Below, in pieces: positions 38,601 through 46,741 of a stretch of 64,000 bases of DNA. The first letter of the stretch is position 1, and each line of letters starts with the position of its first letter. The translations under genes and the position numbers were made by a program. Origin of the DNA: Gluconacetobacter johannae (GTDB lineage Bacteria > Pseudomonadota > Alphaproteobacteria > Acetobacterales > Acetobacteraceae); NCBI RefSeq assembly GCF_025994435.1, contig NZ_BAQK01000036.1, forward strand, positions 62,001 to 126,000, given 5' to 3'. The notes beneath the pieces are model-generated. The model was not told where the DNA came from. It saw nothing but the letters and a program-made list of their open reading frames with translations, and made no database searches.

Positions 38601-40100
38601 ATGCCCCAGCAGGCTTATGCGGACCTCGAAACCCATTTTGCGCGCATCGGACGAATCCGCAACGCACTGGGCATCCTCTGCTGGGACAAGGACGTCATGA
38701 TGCCGTCGGGGGCCGCCGAGGGCCGGGCCGAAAGCATCGCAACCCTCAGCGTCCTGTGCCACGAACTGACGACCGCACCGGTCATGGGCGACCTGCTGGC
38801 CCGTGCCGAAGCCCCGGCCGGATCGTGGCAGGAGGCCAACCTGCGGGAAATGCGCCGGGCCTTCATCCACGCCACCGCCGTGCCGTCCGACCTGGTCGAG
38901 GCCACGTCCCGCGCCACCTCGCGCTGCGAGATGGCGTGGCGGACCGCGCGGCGGGACAGCGATTTCGCAAGCCTGCTGCCCCTGCTGGCCGAGGTGCTGG
39001 CGCGCACCCGCGACATCGCGGCGGCGAAGGGCGCCGCGCTCGGCCTGTCGCCCTATGACGCGCTGCTGGACCAGTTCGATCCGGGCACGCGCCGCACCGA
39101 CATCGACCCGGTCTTCGCCGAACTGCGGCGCGACCTGCCGGGCCTGATCGAGGCGGCGCTGGCGCATCAGGCCCGCCAGCCCGCCCCTCTGCCGCTGGCG
39201 GGGTCGTTCCCCGTGGCCCGGCAGGAGGGCCTGGGCCGGACGATGATGACGGCGCTGGGATTCGACATGTCGCGCGGGCGGCTGGATGTCAGCATCCATC
39301 CCTTCTGCGGCGGGGCCGAGGACGACGTCCGCATCACCACCCGGTATGAGCAGGACGATTTTCTCAACGCCGTCATGGGGGTGGTGCACGAAACCGGCCA
39401 TGCGCTGTACGAGCAGGGCCTGCCGCCGGAATGGCGGGCGCAGCCGGTCGGCCAGGCCCGGGGCATGAGCCTGCACGAAAGCCAGTCGCTGCTGATGGAA
39501 ATGCAGGTCGCCCGCTCGCGCCCCTTCATGGACTGGGCAGCGCCGCTGCTGCGCCGGACATTCGATATCGCGGACGACGATCCGGCCTGGAGCGCCGAAA
39601 ATTTCTATCGCACCGTCACCCGCGTCCGCCCCGGCTTCATCCGCGTCGACGCGGACGAGGTCACATACCCCGCCCATGTCCTGGTCCGGTACGATCTGGA
39701 AACGGCGCTGATCGACGGACGCCTGGCGCTGCGCGACCTGCCGGACGCCTTCAACGCCGGCATCGAGGCGCTGCTGGGCCTGACGGTGCCCAGCGACCGG
39801 CTGGGCTGCCTGCAGGATATCCACTGGCCATCGGGGTCGTGGGGGTATTTTCCCACCTACACCATGGGCGCGATCCTGGCCGCGCAACTGCGCGCGGCGG
39901 CGTTCCGCGATGATCCCACGATCCCGGAGGCGATCGGCCGGGGAGATTTCGCGCCGCTTCTGGCCTGGCTGCGCCCGCGCGTCCACGCGCAGGGCAGCCG
40001 CCTGTCCACCCCCGACATCATCCGCGCCGCGACGGGCGCCCCGCCTTCGACCGACGCCTACCGCGCGCATCTGCGCGACCGCTATTGCGGCCAGGGTTAG
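38601..40100 (+). CDS. Carboxypeptidase M32 (Taq family)
   Basis: A 499-residue zinc metallocarboxypeptidase removing C-terminal residues from peptides in the cytoplasm. The zinc motif HETGH (in VVHETGHALYEQGLP, about residue 263) and the downstream GMSLHESQSLLMEMQV, DEVTYPAHVLVRYDLE and GSWGYFPTYTMGAI segments are family signatures. Length matches the 490-510 norm. It is divergent from the TPR gene with 78 nt between, and GGAG lies about 9 nt upstream of the ATG. Confidence 0.95.
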   Translation: MPQQAYADLETHFARIGRIRNALGILCWDKDVMMPSGAAEGRAESIATLSVLCHELTTAPVMGDLLARAEAPAGSWQEANLREMRRAFIHATAVPSDLVEATSRATSRCEMAWRTARRDSDFASLLPLLAEVLARTRDIAAAKGAALGLSPYDALLDQFDPGTRRTDIDPVFAELRRDLPGLIEAALAHQARQPAPLPLAGSFPVARQEGLGRTMMTALGFDMSRGRLDVSIHPFCGGAEDDVRITTRYEQDDFLNAVMGVVHETGHALYEQGLPPEWRAQPVGQARGMSLHESQSLLMEMQVARSRPFMDWAAPLLRRTFDIADDDPAWSAENFYRTVTRVRPGFIRVDADEVTYPAHVLVRYDLETALIDGRLALRDLPDAFNAGIEALLGLTVPSDRLGCLQDIHWPSGSWGYFPTYTMGAILAAQLRAAAFRDDPTIPEAIGRGDFAPLLAWLRPRVHAQGSRLSTPDIIRAATGAPPSTDAYRAHLRDRYCGQG

Positions 40101-40155
40101 GGGATGGCGGCCATTCGCCGGGCGGATGTTGCCTTCGGCGACGGAACATGGCGAC

Positions 40156-41319
40156 ATGACGCCGATGTCTCACGTTCGCTCGATCCCGACCCGCCTCGCG
40201 CCCGGCGCGCTGGCCGCCTCGCTCCTCCTGTTCGCCGGGTCGGCGCTGGCCGCCAAGCCGGCGCCGCCGCTGGACCCTTCGGCGCCCCTGACCGAAGTCG
40301 CGCGCTCGACCTCCCGCGTCTGGAACGGTGTCGTGGTGCTGCCGGACGGGCGGATGATCCTGCAATACCCCGCCTGGGCGGGCACGCCCGGCCCCGCGCT
40401 GACGCTGCGCGACGCGGACGGCACCGAACACCCCTATCCCGACGCGGGCTGGAACGATGACGCCACGGCGGACGCCGCCCATCGCCTCACGGCGGTCGAG
40501 GGGATGCACCTGACCGACGACGGCACCCTGTGGGTTCTGGACAGCGGCATCGCCACCGACGGCCGGCCGGCCGCGCCGGGGGGGACGAAGCTGGTGCGGA
40601 TCGACACGCGGACCGGCGCCGTCGTCAGGACCTATCCGATCGACCCCGCCGTGCTGCATCCGGGCAGCCACCTGTCGGGCGTGCGGGTCGGCCGCGACCA
40701 TGCCTTCATCGGCGATTCCGGCGTGCCGGGCCTGATCGTCATGGATCTGGGCCACGATGGCGCCGGTCCGGTCACCCAGCGGCGGCTGCTGGACCGGCAA
40801 CCGTCGCTGACCGCGCAGCACCCCATCACGGTCGGCGGCCAGGTGCTGCATGACCGGGCCGGGCACACCGCCGTCATCAACGTCAACCAGATCGAAATCA
40901 GCCCGGACGGCCAATGGCTGTACTATCAGACGGCCAGCGGCCCGCTGTACCGGATCGGAACCGAACTGCTGACCGATACCAGCATCACCGACGTCGAGCT
41001 CGATGACGGAACGACCCTCTGGTACAACACACCGCCGCTGGGCGGCATGGCGGTGGCGCGCGACGGCACGCTCTATTTCGACGACGTGTCGACCGGCAGC
41101 ATCTTCCGCTTCACCGCCGGGCGGGTGTACCAGCGCATCATCGTCGATCCGCGCCTGCGCTGGCCCGCCAACCCGTATGTGACGGCCGACGGCAAGCTGT
41201 ACGTCCCTGTCGCCCAACTGGACCGCACGCCCCCCTTCAACCAGGGGCGGCTGGGCGTCGCGTGGCCCCTGTCGCTGTACCGGGTCGATGTCGGCGCCCT
41301 GCCCCCGCCCGTGCGCTAG
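40156..41319 (+). CDS. Secreted major royal jelly/Yellow family protein
   Basis: A 387-residue protein with a Sec signal peptide (hydrophobic run ending GSALAAKP, about residue 33). The mature protein is a six-bladed propeller of the MRJP/Yellow family: WNGVVVLPDGRMILQYP, LWVLDSGI, HLSGVRVG--HAFIGDSG, QIEISPDGQWLYYQ and LGGMAVARDGTLYFDD mark successive blades. Bacterial members are usually periplasmic and uncharacterised; some are annotated as gluconolactonase-like. An alternative ATG at 40165 removes three residues. A hairpin lies just downstream before thrC. Confidence 0.85.
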   Translation: MTPMSHVRSIPTRLAPGALAASLLLFAGSALAAKPAPPLDPSAPLTEVARSTSRVWNGVVVLPDGRMILQYPAWAGTPGPALTLRDADGTEHPYPDAGWNDDATADAAHRLTAVEGMHLTDDGTLWVLDSGIATDGRPAAPGGTKLVRIDTRTGAVVRTYPIDPAVLHPGSHLSGVRVGRDHAFIGDSGVPGLIVMDLGHDGAGPVTQRRLLDRQPSLTAQHPITVGGQVLHDRAGHTAVINVNQIEISPDGQWLYYQTASGPLYRIGTELLTDTSITDVELDDGTTLWYNTPPLGGMAVARDGTLYFDDVSTGSIFRFTAGRVYQRIIVDPRLRWPANPYVTADGKLYVPVAQLDRTPPFNQGRLGVAWPLSLYRVDVGALPPPVR

Positions 41320-41321
41320 TA

Positions 41322-41340
41322 GCCCCCTTCGCGCGGGGGC
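41322..41340 (+). terminator. Possible hairpin between the MRJP-family gene and thrC
   Basis: A 6-bp GC stem (GCCCCC at 41322-41327 with GGGGGC at 41335-41340) begins 3 nt after the stop codon. There is no T tract; the short stem makes this a weak candidate. Confidence 0.3.
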
Positions 41341-41350
41341 CGCTTGGGAC

Positions 41351-41356
41351 TATAGT
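41351..41356 (+). promoter_or_regulatory. Candidate -10 element of a leaderless thrC transcript
   Basis: TATAGT lies 7 nt before the thrC ATG, which would place the A of the ATG at about +1. No Shine-Dalgarno is present (GGCGCC precedes the ATG). The -35 region is poor (TTCGCG at 17-bp spacing). Confidence 0.3.
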
Positions 41357-41363
41357 TGGCGCC

Positions 41364-42764
41364 ATGCGCTACGTTTCTACCCGGGGACAGGCCCCCGTCC
41401 GTGATTTTTCCTCCGTCCTGCTGGCCGGGCTTGCCGAGGATGGCGGCCTGTACCTGCCGGAAACCTGGCCGGTCCTGACCGCCGAGGACTGGCGCGCCCT
41501 GCGCGGCCTGCCCTACCCCGAGCTGGCCGCGCGCATCATCGCGCCCTACGCCGAAGGCTCCATTTCGTTCGATGTCCTGCTGCGCTTGTGCCGCGAGGCC
41601 TATGCGTCGTTCGACCACGCCGCCATCGTCCCCCTGACGCAGCTCGAGGACGGATTGTTCGTCCAGGAACTGTTCCATGGTCCGACGCTGGCGTTCAAGG
41701 ACATGGCGATGCAGCTTCTGGGCCGCCTGTTCGACCATGTGCTGGAGCAGCGTGACGAACATGTGACCATCGTCGGCGCGACGTCGGGCGATACCGGGTC
41801 GGCGGCGATCGAGGCCTGTCGCGGCCGCGCCCGGCTGAAGGTCGTGATCCTGCACCCCGAAGGCCGGACGTCGGACGTGCAGCGGCGGCAGATGACGACC
41901 GTGCTGGAACCCAACGTGACCAATCTGGCGGTCCAGGGCACCTTCGACGATTGCCAGGATTTGGTGAAGGCGATGTTCGCCGACGCACCCTTCCGCCAGG
42001 ACATGCGCCTGTCGGCGGTCAATTCCATCAACTGGGCCAGGATCGCGGCCCAGATCCCCTATTACGTCTATGCGGCCCTGGCGCTGGGCGCGCCCGACCG
42101 CGAGGTGTCGTTCGCGGTGCCGACCGGCAATTTCGGCAATGTCCTGGCCGCCTGGGCGGCCCGGCGCATGGGCCTGCCGATCCGCGCGCTGTGCGTGGGG
42201 TCGAACCGCAACGACATCCTGACGCGTTTCCTGCACGACAATGACATGAGCGTCCACGGCGTGGTGCCCAGCCTGTCGCCGTCGATGGACATCCAGGTGT
42301 CGTCGAATTTCGAGCGCCTGCTGTTCGAACTGCTGAACCGTGACGCGGCCGCCTGCGCGCGGATCATGACCGGATTCCGCCAGACCGGGCGGATGGATGT
42401 GCCCGACGCCGTCTGGCGCCAGGCCGCCGGCCTGTTCCACGGCCTGGCCCTTGACGACGAGGCGACGAAGACCGAAATCCGGCATCTGAACGATGCCAGC
42501 CTCTATCTGGCCGACCCGCACAGCGCCATCGGCATCGCGGCCGGCCGGATGTTCCGCGAACCCGGCATCCCGATGGTGGCGATGGCGACCGCGCATCCGG
42601 CCAAGTTCCCCGACGCGATGGAACAGGCCACCGGCACTCGCCCGGCCCTGCCGAAGCGGCTGGGGGATCTGTTCGACCGTCCGGAGCGTTACGAGGTTGT
42701 CCCCGCGCGCCTCGAGGCCGTCGAGGACAAAGTCCGCGCGGCCGTGCTGAAGAACTTCGCCTGA
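41364..42764 (+). CDS. thrC: Threonine synthase
   Basis: A 466-residue PLP enzyme converting O-phosphohomoserine to threonine. It belongs to the fungal/gamma-type ThrC class: MRYVSTRG at the N-terminus, LFHGPTLAFKDMAMQ with the PLP lysine near residue 113, GATSGDTGSAAIEA, SVNSINWARI-type segment and VPTGNFGN. Length is typical. It leads a co-oriented series thrC, M16 peptidase, pmbA, Tim44-like; a 61-nt gap separates it from the M16 gene. Confidence 0.97.
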   Translation: MRYVSTRGQAPVRDFSSVLLAGLAEDGGLYLPETWPVLTAEDWRALRGLPYPELAARIIAPYAEGSISFDVLLRLCREAYASFDHAAIVPLTQLEDGLFVQELFHGPTLAFKDMAMQLLGRLFDHVLEQRDEHVTIVGATSGDTGSAAIEACRGRARLKVVILHPEGRTSDVQRRQMTTVLEPNVTNLAVQGTFDDCQDLVKAMFADAPFRQDMRLSAVNSINWARIAAQIPYYVYAALALGAPDREVSFAVPTGNFGNVLAAWAARRMGLPIRALCVGSNRNDILTRFLHDNDMSVHGVVPSLSPSMDIQVSSNFERLLFELLNRDAAACARIMTGFRQTGRMDVPDAVWRQAAGLFHGLALDDEATKTEIRHLNDASLYLADPHSAIGIAAGRMFREPGIPMVAMATAHPAKFPDAMEQATGTRPALPKRLGDLFDRPERYEVVPARLEAVEDKVRAAVLKNFA

Positions 42765-42825
42765 CCCCGACTCTCACTCTCCCGACGCCCGGCCGCCGCC
42801 GGCCGGACCGTCACGCAGGATCGTA

Positions 42826-44091
42826 ATGACCGAGCAGATCAACGTCACCCGCCTTCCCTCCGGCCTCACGGTCGTTACCGAACGCATGGACCGCGTGGAA
42901 ACGATATCCTTCGGGGCCTATGTCGCCGCGGGCACATGCAACGAGCACGCCGAGGAAAACGGGGTTTCGCACTTTCTCGAACACATGGCCTTCAAGGGGA
43001 CGGACAGCCGCACCGCCGCCGGAATCGCCGAGGAAATCGAGAATGTCGGCGGCCATATCAACGCCTACACCGCGCGCGAGCACACCGCCTACTACGTCAA
43101 GCTGCTGAAGGAAGACCTGGCGCTGGGCGTCGACATCATCGGCGACATCCTGACGCACAGTAGCTTTGCCCCCGACGAGGTCGAGCGCGAGCGCGGCGTC
43201 ATCCTGCAGGAAATCGGCCAGGCGAACGACACGCCCGACGACATCATCTTCGACCATTTCCAGGAGACGGCATTCCCCGGCCAGGCCATGGGCCGCCCCA
43301 CCCTGGGCACCGAAGCGCTGATCCGCGACATGAGCCGCGACACGCTGATGCGCTACATGCGTACCCACTACACCACGGCGAACACGGTCATCGCGGCGGC
43401 GGGCAATCTGCATCATGCCGACGTGGTGGCGCTGGTCGAACGGCATTTCCGCGACTTGCCGGCGCCCGAGACCGCCGCCCGGTTCGAATCCCGCTACCTG
43501 GGCGGCGAGTTTCGCAAGGAAAAGGAACTGGACCAGGCCCACGTCGTGCTGGGCTTCCCCTCGGTCGGGTATGGCGACGCGGATTACTACCCCGTGCTGC
43601 TGCTCTCGACCCTGCTGGGCGGGGGCATGTCCTCGCGCCTGTTCCAGGAAATCCGCGAGAAGCGGGGGCTGGTCTATTCGGTCTATTCGTTCAACGCGCC
43701 GTTCCGCGACGGCGGGCTGTTCGGCATCTATGCCGGCACCGGCGAAGACCAGGTCGAGGAACTGATCCCCGTGACGCTGGAGGAACTGCGTAAGGTGCAG
43801 CTTCAGGTGGGGCAGGAGGAACTGGACCGGGCGCGCGCGCAGCTGAAATCGTCGCTGCTGATGTCCCTGGAAAGCACCGGCAGCCGGTGCGAGCAACTGG
43901 CCCGCCAGCTTCAGGTCTTCGGCCGCCTGATCCCCACGGCCGAGACCGTGGCGAAGATCAACGCCGTGACCATCGCCGACGTGCGGCGCGTCGCGACCCG
44001 CCTGTTCCGTGGAACGCCCACACTGGCCTCGCTCGGCCCGATCCGGAACATTCCCTCGGTCGCCACGATCGCGGAGATCCTTGCGGCATGA
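42826..44091 (+). CDS. M16 family zinc peptidase (MPP/PqqL-like)
   Basis: A 421-residue insulinase-family peptidase. The inverted zinc motif HFLEH is at about residues 49-53 (in SHFLEHMAFKGT), with the distal Glu in an EREVIL-like segment (ERERGVILQEI). It has one catalytic and one partner-type domain, the length of mitochondrial processing peptidase beta homologues that are standard in alphaproteobacteria next to thrC. A Shine-Dalgarno AGGA lies 6 nt before the ATG. Its stop overlaps pmbA as ATGA. Confidence 0.94.
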   Translation: MTEQINVTRLPSGLTVVTERMDRVETISFGAYVAAGTCNEHAEENGVSHFLEHMAFKGTDSRTAAGIAEEIENVGGHINAYTAREHTAYYVKLLKEDLALGVDIIGDILTHSSFAPDEVERERGVILQEIGQANDTPDDIIFDHFQETAFPGQAMGRPTLGTEALIRDMSRDTLMRYMRTHYTTANTVIAAAGNLHHADVVALVERHFRDLPAPETAARFESRYLGGEFRKEKELDQAHVVLGFPSVGYGDADYYPVLLLSTLLGGGMSSRLFQEIREKRGLVYSVYSFNAPFRDGGLFGIYAGTGEDQVEELIPVTLEELRKVQLQVGQEELDRARAQLKSSLLMSLESTGSRCEQLARQLQVFGRLIPTAETVAKINAVTIADVRRVATRLFRGTPTLASLGPIRNIPSVATIAEILAA

Positions 44092-45428
44092 CCCACGACC
44101 CGCTCGACCTCATCGGAACCCTGATCGGCAAGGCCCGGTCCGCCGGAGCGGACGCGGCGGATGCGGTCTACATGGCCCGCACGTCCCACGCCGTGCAGGT
44201 CCGCAACGGCAGGACCGAGGACCTGGAACGGTCCGAAACCACCGACCTGGGCCTGCGGGTCTTCGTCGGCCGGCAGTCGGCGATCGTCTCGGCGACCGGG
44301 CTGGACCCCGAGCGGTTCGACCAGCTGGTCGAACAGGGGCTGGCCATGGCCCGCGTGGTGCCGGAAGACCCGCATTCGGGCCTGTCCCCCCAGGCCGAAT
44401 CCGGATTCCTCGATGCGGCGGGGCTGGATCTGCTGGACCCGGCACAACCCGGAACCGCCGAATTGCTGGATCGCGCCCGCGCGGCCGAGGACGCGGCGAT
44501 GGCGGTCGGAGGCGTCACCAACAGCAATGGCGGATCGGCGTCGGCCGGCCTTTCGGAAATCGTGCTGATGACGTCGGCCGGGTTTTCCGGGCGCTACGCG
44601 CGCAGCAGCCATTCGGTGTCGGCCAGCGTGCTGGCCGGCCAGGGCACCGGCATGCAGCGCGATTACGATTTCCATGCCACCGTGCACCTGCAGGACCTGG
44701 ACGACCCGGCCGTCATCGGGCGCAGCGCCGGCGAACGCGCGGTGGCGCGCCTGAACCCGACCCGGCCCCGGACGGGCAGCATGCCGGTCGTCTTCGACCC
44801 GCGCGTGTCGTCCAGCCTGCTGGGCCATCTGGCGGGCGCGGTGAACGGCAGCGCCATCGCGCGGGGCACGTCCTTCCTGAAGGACCGCATGGGCCAGCGG
44901 ATCATGCCCGCCGGCATCCATATCCTGGACGACCCCACCCGGCCACGCGGCCTGACCGCCCATCCGTTCGACGGCGAGGGCGTACGCACGGGCGAACTGG
45001 TCATCGTCGAAGACGGCATCCTGCGGAACTGGGCGCTGGATTCCCGCAGCGCGCGGCAGATCGGGCTGCCCGGCAACGGTCGCGCCAGCCGCGGCGCCTC
45101 CGCCCCGCCCTCGCCGTCCCTGGGCAGCCTGTACGCCCGCGCCGGCGCCCCGACCCCCGAGGAACTGATGGCGGACATCGCCGAGGGGCTGTATATTATC
45201 GAGATGATGGGATCGGCCATCAACGGCCTGACAGGCGATTACAGTCGCGGGGCCGCGGGTTTCATGATCCGCAACGGCGTCCTTGCGGAGCCGGTCGCCG
45301 AACTGACCGTCGCGGGGAATCTGAACGACATGTTCGCCCGTCTGATCCTGGCCAGCGATCTGGAATTCCGTCGGGGCATCAATGCCCCCACCATCCGGAT
45401 CGACGACATGATGATCGCCGGTTCCTGA
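44088..45428 (+). CDS. pmbA: TldD/PmbA family metallopeptidase subunit (TldE)
   Basis: A 446-residue PmbA (TldE), which with TldD forms a protease that trims unfolded peptides and modified peptides. It shows ADAADAVY near the N-terminus, LGLRVFVGRQSA, the NSNGGSASAG segment, SVSASVLAG and the C-terminal SRGAAGFMIRNG...NLNDMF. PmbA lacks the TldD zinc histidines and so is the partner subunit; no tldD is in the window. ATGA overlap with the M16 gene couples the two. Confidence 0.94.
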   Translation: MTHDPLDLIGTLIGKARSAGADAADAVYMARTSHAVQVRNGRTEDLERSETTDLGLRVFVGRQSAIVSATGLDPERFDQLVEQGLAMARVVPEDPHSGLSPQAESGFLDAAGLDLLDPAQPGTAELLDRARAAEDAAMAVGGVTNSNGGSASAGLSEIVLMTSAGFSGRYARSSHSVSASVLAGQGTGMQRDYDFHATVHLQDLDDPAVIGRSAGERAVARLNPTRPRTGSMPVVFDPRVSSSLLGHLAGAVNGSAIARGTSFLKDRMGQRIMPAGIHILDDPTRPRGLTAHPFDGEGVRTGELVIVEDGILRNWALDSRSARQIGLPGNGRASRGASAPPSPSLGSLYARAGAPTPEELMADIAEGLYIIEMMGSAINGLTGDYSRGAAGFMIRNGVLAEPVAELTVAGNLNDMFARLILASDLEFRRGINAPTIRIDDMMIAGS

Positions 45429-45457
45429 TCGGCAAGCACAGGAATAAGCTGACACCC

Positions 45458-46453
45458 ATGACCAGAACGACCAAGACCGTCGTTTCCCGCCCGGCGCGCC
45501 GGACGTCCGTCCTGCTGCTGGGGGCGGCCCTTGCCCTGCTGCCGTTGACGGGCATGTCGCATCGCGCGGACGCCCGTCCGGGCGGCGGTTCGTCGTTCGG
45601 CAGCCGGGGGTCGCGTACCTACAGCGCACCGCCGCCGACAGCAACCTCGCCTTATGGCGGCACGCCGATGCAGCGTTCCATTACGCCACAGTCGCCCGGA
45701 CCGGGCTATGGCGGGTACGGCGCGGCCGCGCCCTCGGCCTTTCCGCGTTCGCCCTACGGCACCCCCTATGCCGCGATGAGCCGGCCGCATCCGTTCGCCA
45801 ACGGCTTCCTGGGCGGCCTGCTGGGTGCCGGCCTGTTCGGCGTGCTGTTCGGCCACGGGATCGCGGGCGGCCTGCACGGGGGCGGCAGCTTCCTGGGCTT
45901 CCTGATCCAGATCCTGCTGCTGGGCCTGCTGATCGGGTGGCTGGTCCGCCGGTTCGGCGGCGGCAGGCGCACCGCCGCGCCGATGCCGGCGGGTGCATAT
46001 GGCCAGGGGGCGTACGGCCAGGGCATGCCCGGCCCGGCCTCGGCGCAGGTCACGATCACGCCCGACGATTATCGTGCGTTCCAGAGGCTGCTGCTGGACA
46101 TCCAGGCCGCCTGGAGCCAGCAGAACCTGCCGGCCCTGCAACACATGGCCACGCCGGAAATGGTTGGGTATTTCAACGCCCAGCTTTCGGACCTGGCCAG
46201 CCGGGGGGCACGCAACGTCGTTTCGGACGTGCGGTTCGAACAGGGCGACCTGTCCGAAGCCTGGAGCGAGAACGGGGCCGACTACGCCACCGTCGCCATC
46301 CGCTATTCGATGGTGGACATCACCACCAACATGACCGGACATGTCATCGACGGCAGTTCCACCGAACGGGTCACGGCGACGGAACTGTGGACCTTCGTGC
46401 GGCCGTCGCGCGGCGGCGCATGGCTGCTGTCGGCCATCCAGCAGACCCGCTGA
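45458..46453 (+). CDS. Tim44-domain membrane protein with Gly/Pro-rich region
   Basis: A 331-residue protein with a signal-like N-terminal helix (residues about 17-33), a low-complexity Gly/Ser/Pro/Tyr-rich stretch to residue 110, a glycine-rich and then strongly hydrophobic stretch (residues about 113-168, GxxxG repeats, probably two helices) and a C-terminal Tim44-like domain (about 190-331: DDYRAFQRLLLDIQAAWSQQN, LWTFVRP). It is a relative of the YtgF/Tim44 predicted lipid-transport-type proteins; function unknown. It follows pmbA by 29 nt and ends at a terminator hairpin. Confidence 0.8.
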   Translation: MTRTTKTVVSRPARRTSVLLLGAALALLPLTGMSHRADARPGGGSSFGSRGSRTYSAPPPTATSPYGGTPMQRSITPQSPGPGYGGYGAAAPSAFPRSPYGTPYAAMSRPHPFANGFLGGLLGAGLFGVLFGHGIAGGLHGGGSFLGFLIQILLLGLLIGWLVRRFGGGRRTAAPMPAGAYGQGAYGQGMPGPASAQVTITPDDYRAFQRLLLDIQAAWSQQNLPALQHMATPEMVGYFNAQLSDLASRGARNVVSDVRFEQGDLSEAWSENGADYATVAIRYSMVDITTNMTGHVIDGSSTERVTATELWTFVRPSRGGAWLLSAIQQTR

Positions 46454-46463
46454 CCGGAAGCCG

Positions 46464-46484
46464 GGGGCCGGTGTGAAACCGGCC
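46464..46484. terminator. Hairpin between the Tim44-like and CoxF-like genes
   Basis: An 8-bp stem (46464-46471 with 46477-46484, loop GTGAA) is followed on the plus strand by TTA and ends 1 nt before the CoxF-like stop. It probably terminates the plus-strand gene and perhaps both. Confidence 0.5.
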
Positions 46485-46485
46485 C

Positions 46486-46626
46486 TTACATCCGGACCAG
46501 GGCCAACCCGTAAAACACGGCGGCCAGGGCGATCAGCGTGACCGCGACGCCATAGATGCGTCCCTTGTGGCGGCGGGCGTATTCCGTCGCCTCGCCGGGC
46601 GACAGGATGGCGGGCTGGCGCGTCAT
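46486..46626 (-). CDS. Small single-helix membrane protein, CoxF-like
   Basis: A 46-residue protein with a basic N-terminal segment (RRHKGRIYG) and one helix, GVAVTLIALAAVFYGLALV (about residues 26-44), ending ALVRM. Position after ctaB and the pattern RR-G-xIxxxxxLxxxxFYxxxxVRM fit the small CoxF-like proteins of alphaproteobacterial cytochrome oxidase clusters. ATG at 46626 is preferred; the frame extends to 46689 with no better start. Probably the last gene of a ctaD-ctaB-coxF remnant, though 115 nt and a structured element separate it from ctaB. Confidence 0.6.
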   Translation of the reverse strand: MTRQPAILSPGEATEYARRHKGRIYGVAVTLIALAAVFYGLALVRM

Positions 46627-46692
46627 CGTCTTCGTCTCCGTCTTCCGGATCAGGGCTCTCGGCCCTTGGAAACCAGTCTGTCGATCCATGAT

Positions 46693-46735
46693 CGGGGTCC
46701 AGGGCCTCAGGCCCTGGTGGGTTCGGGCAACCCCG
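46693..46735. repeat. Double-hairpin element downstream of ctaB
   Basis: A 5-bp outer stem (CGGGG at 46693-46697, CCCCG at 46731-46735) encloses two hairpins, CCAGGGCC-TCA-GGCCCTGG (46699-46717) and GGGTT-CGGGC-AACCC (46719-46733, which competes with the outer stem). It lies 7 nt past the ctaB stop. The layout looks like the GC-rich intergenic repeats dispersed in Acetobacteraceae, but only one copy is in the window. Confidence 0.4.
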
Positions 46736-46741
46736 ACTTAA

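Noticed and set aside
38523..40157. N-terminal 545-codon extension of the TPR gene
   Set aside because: It runs antisense through the M32 carboxypeptidase gene, has no similarity, and a good ribosome site stands at 38522.
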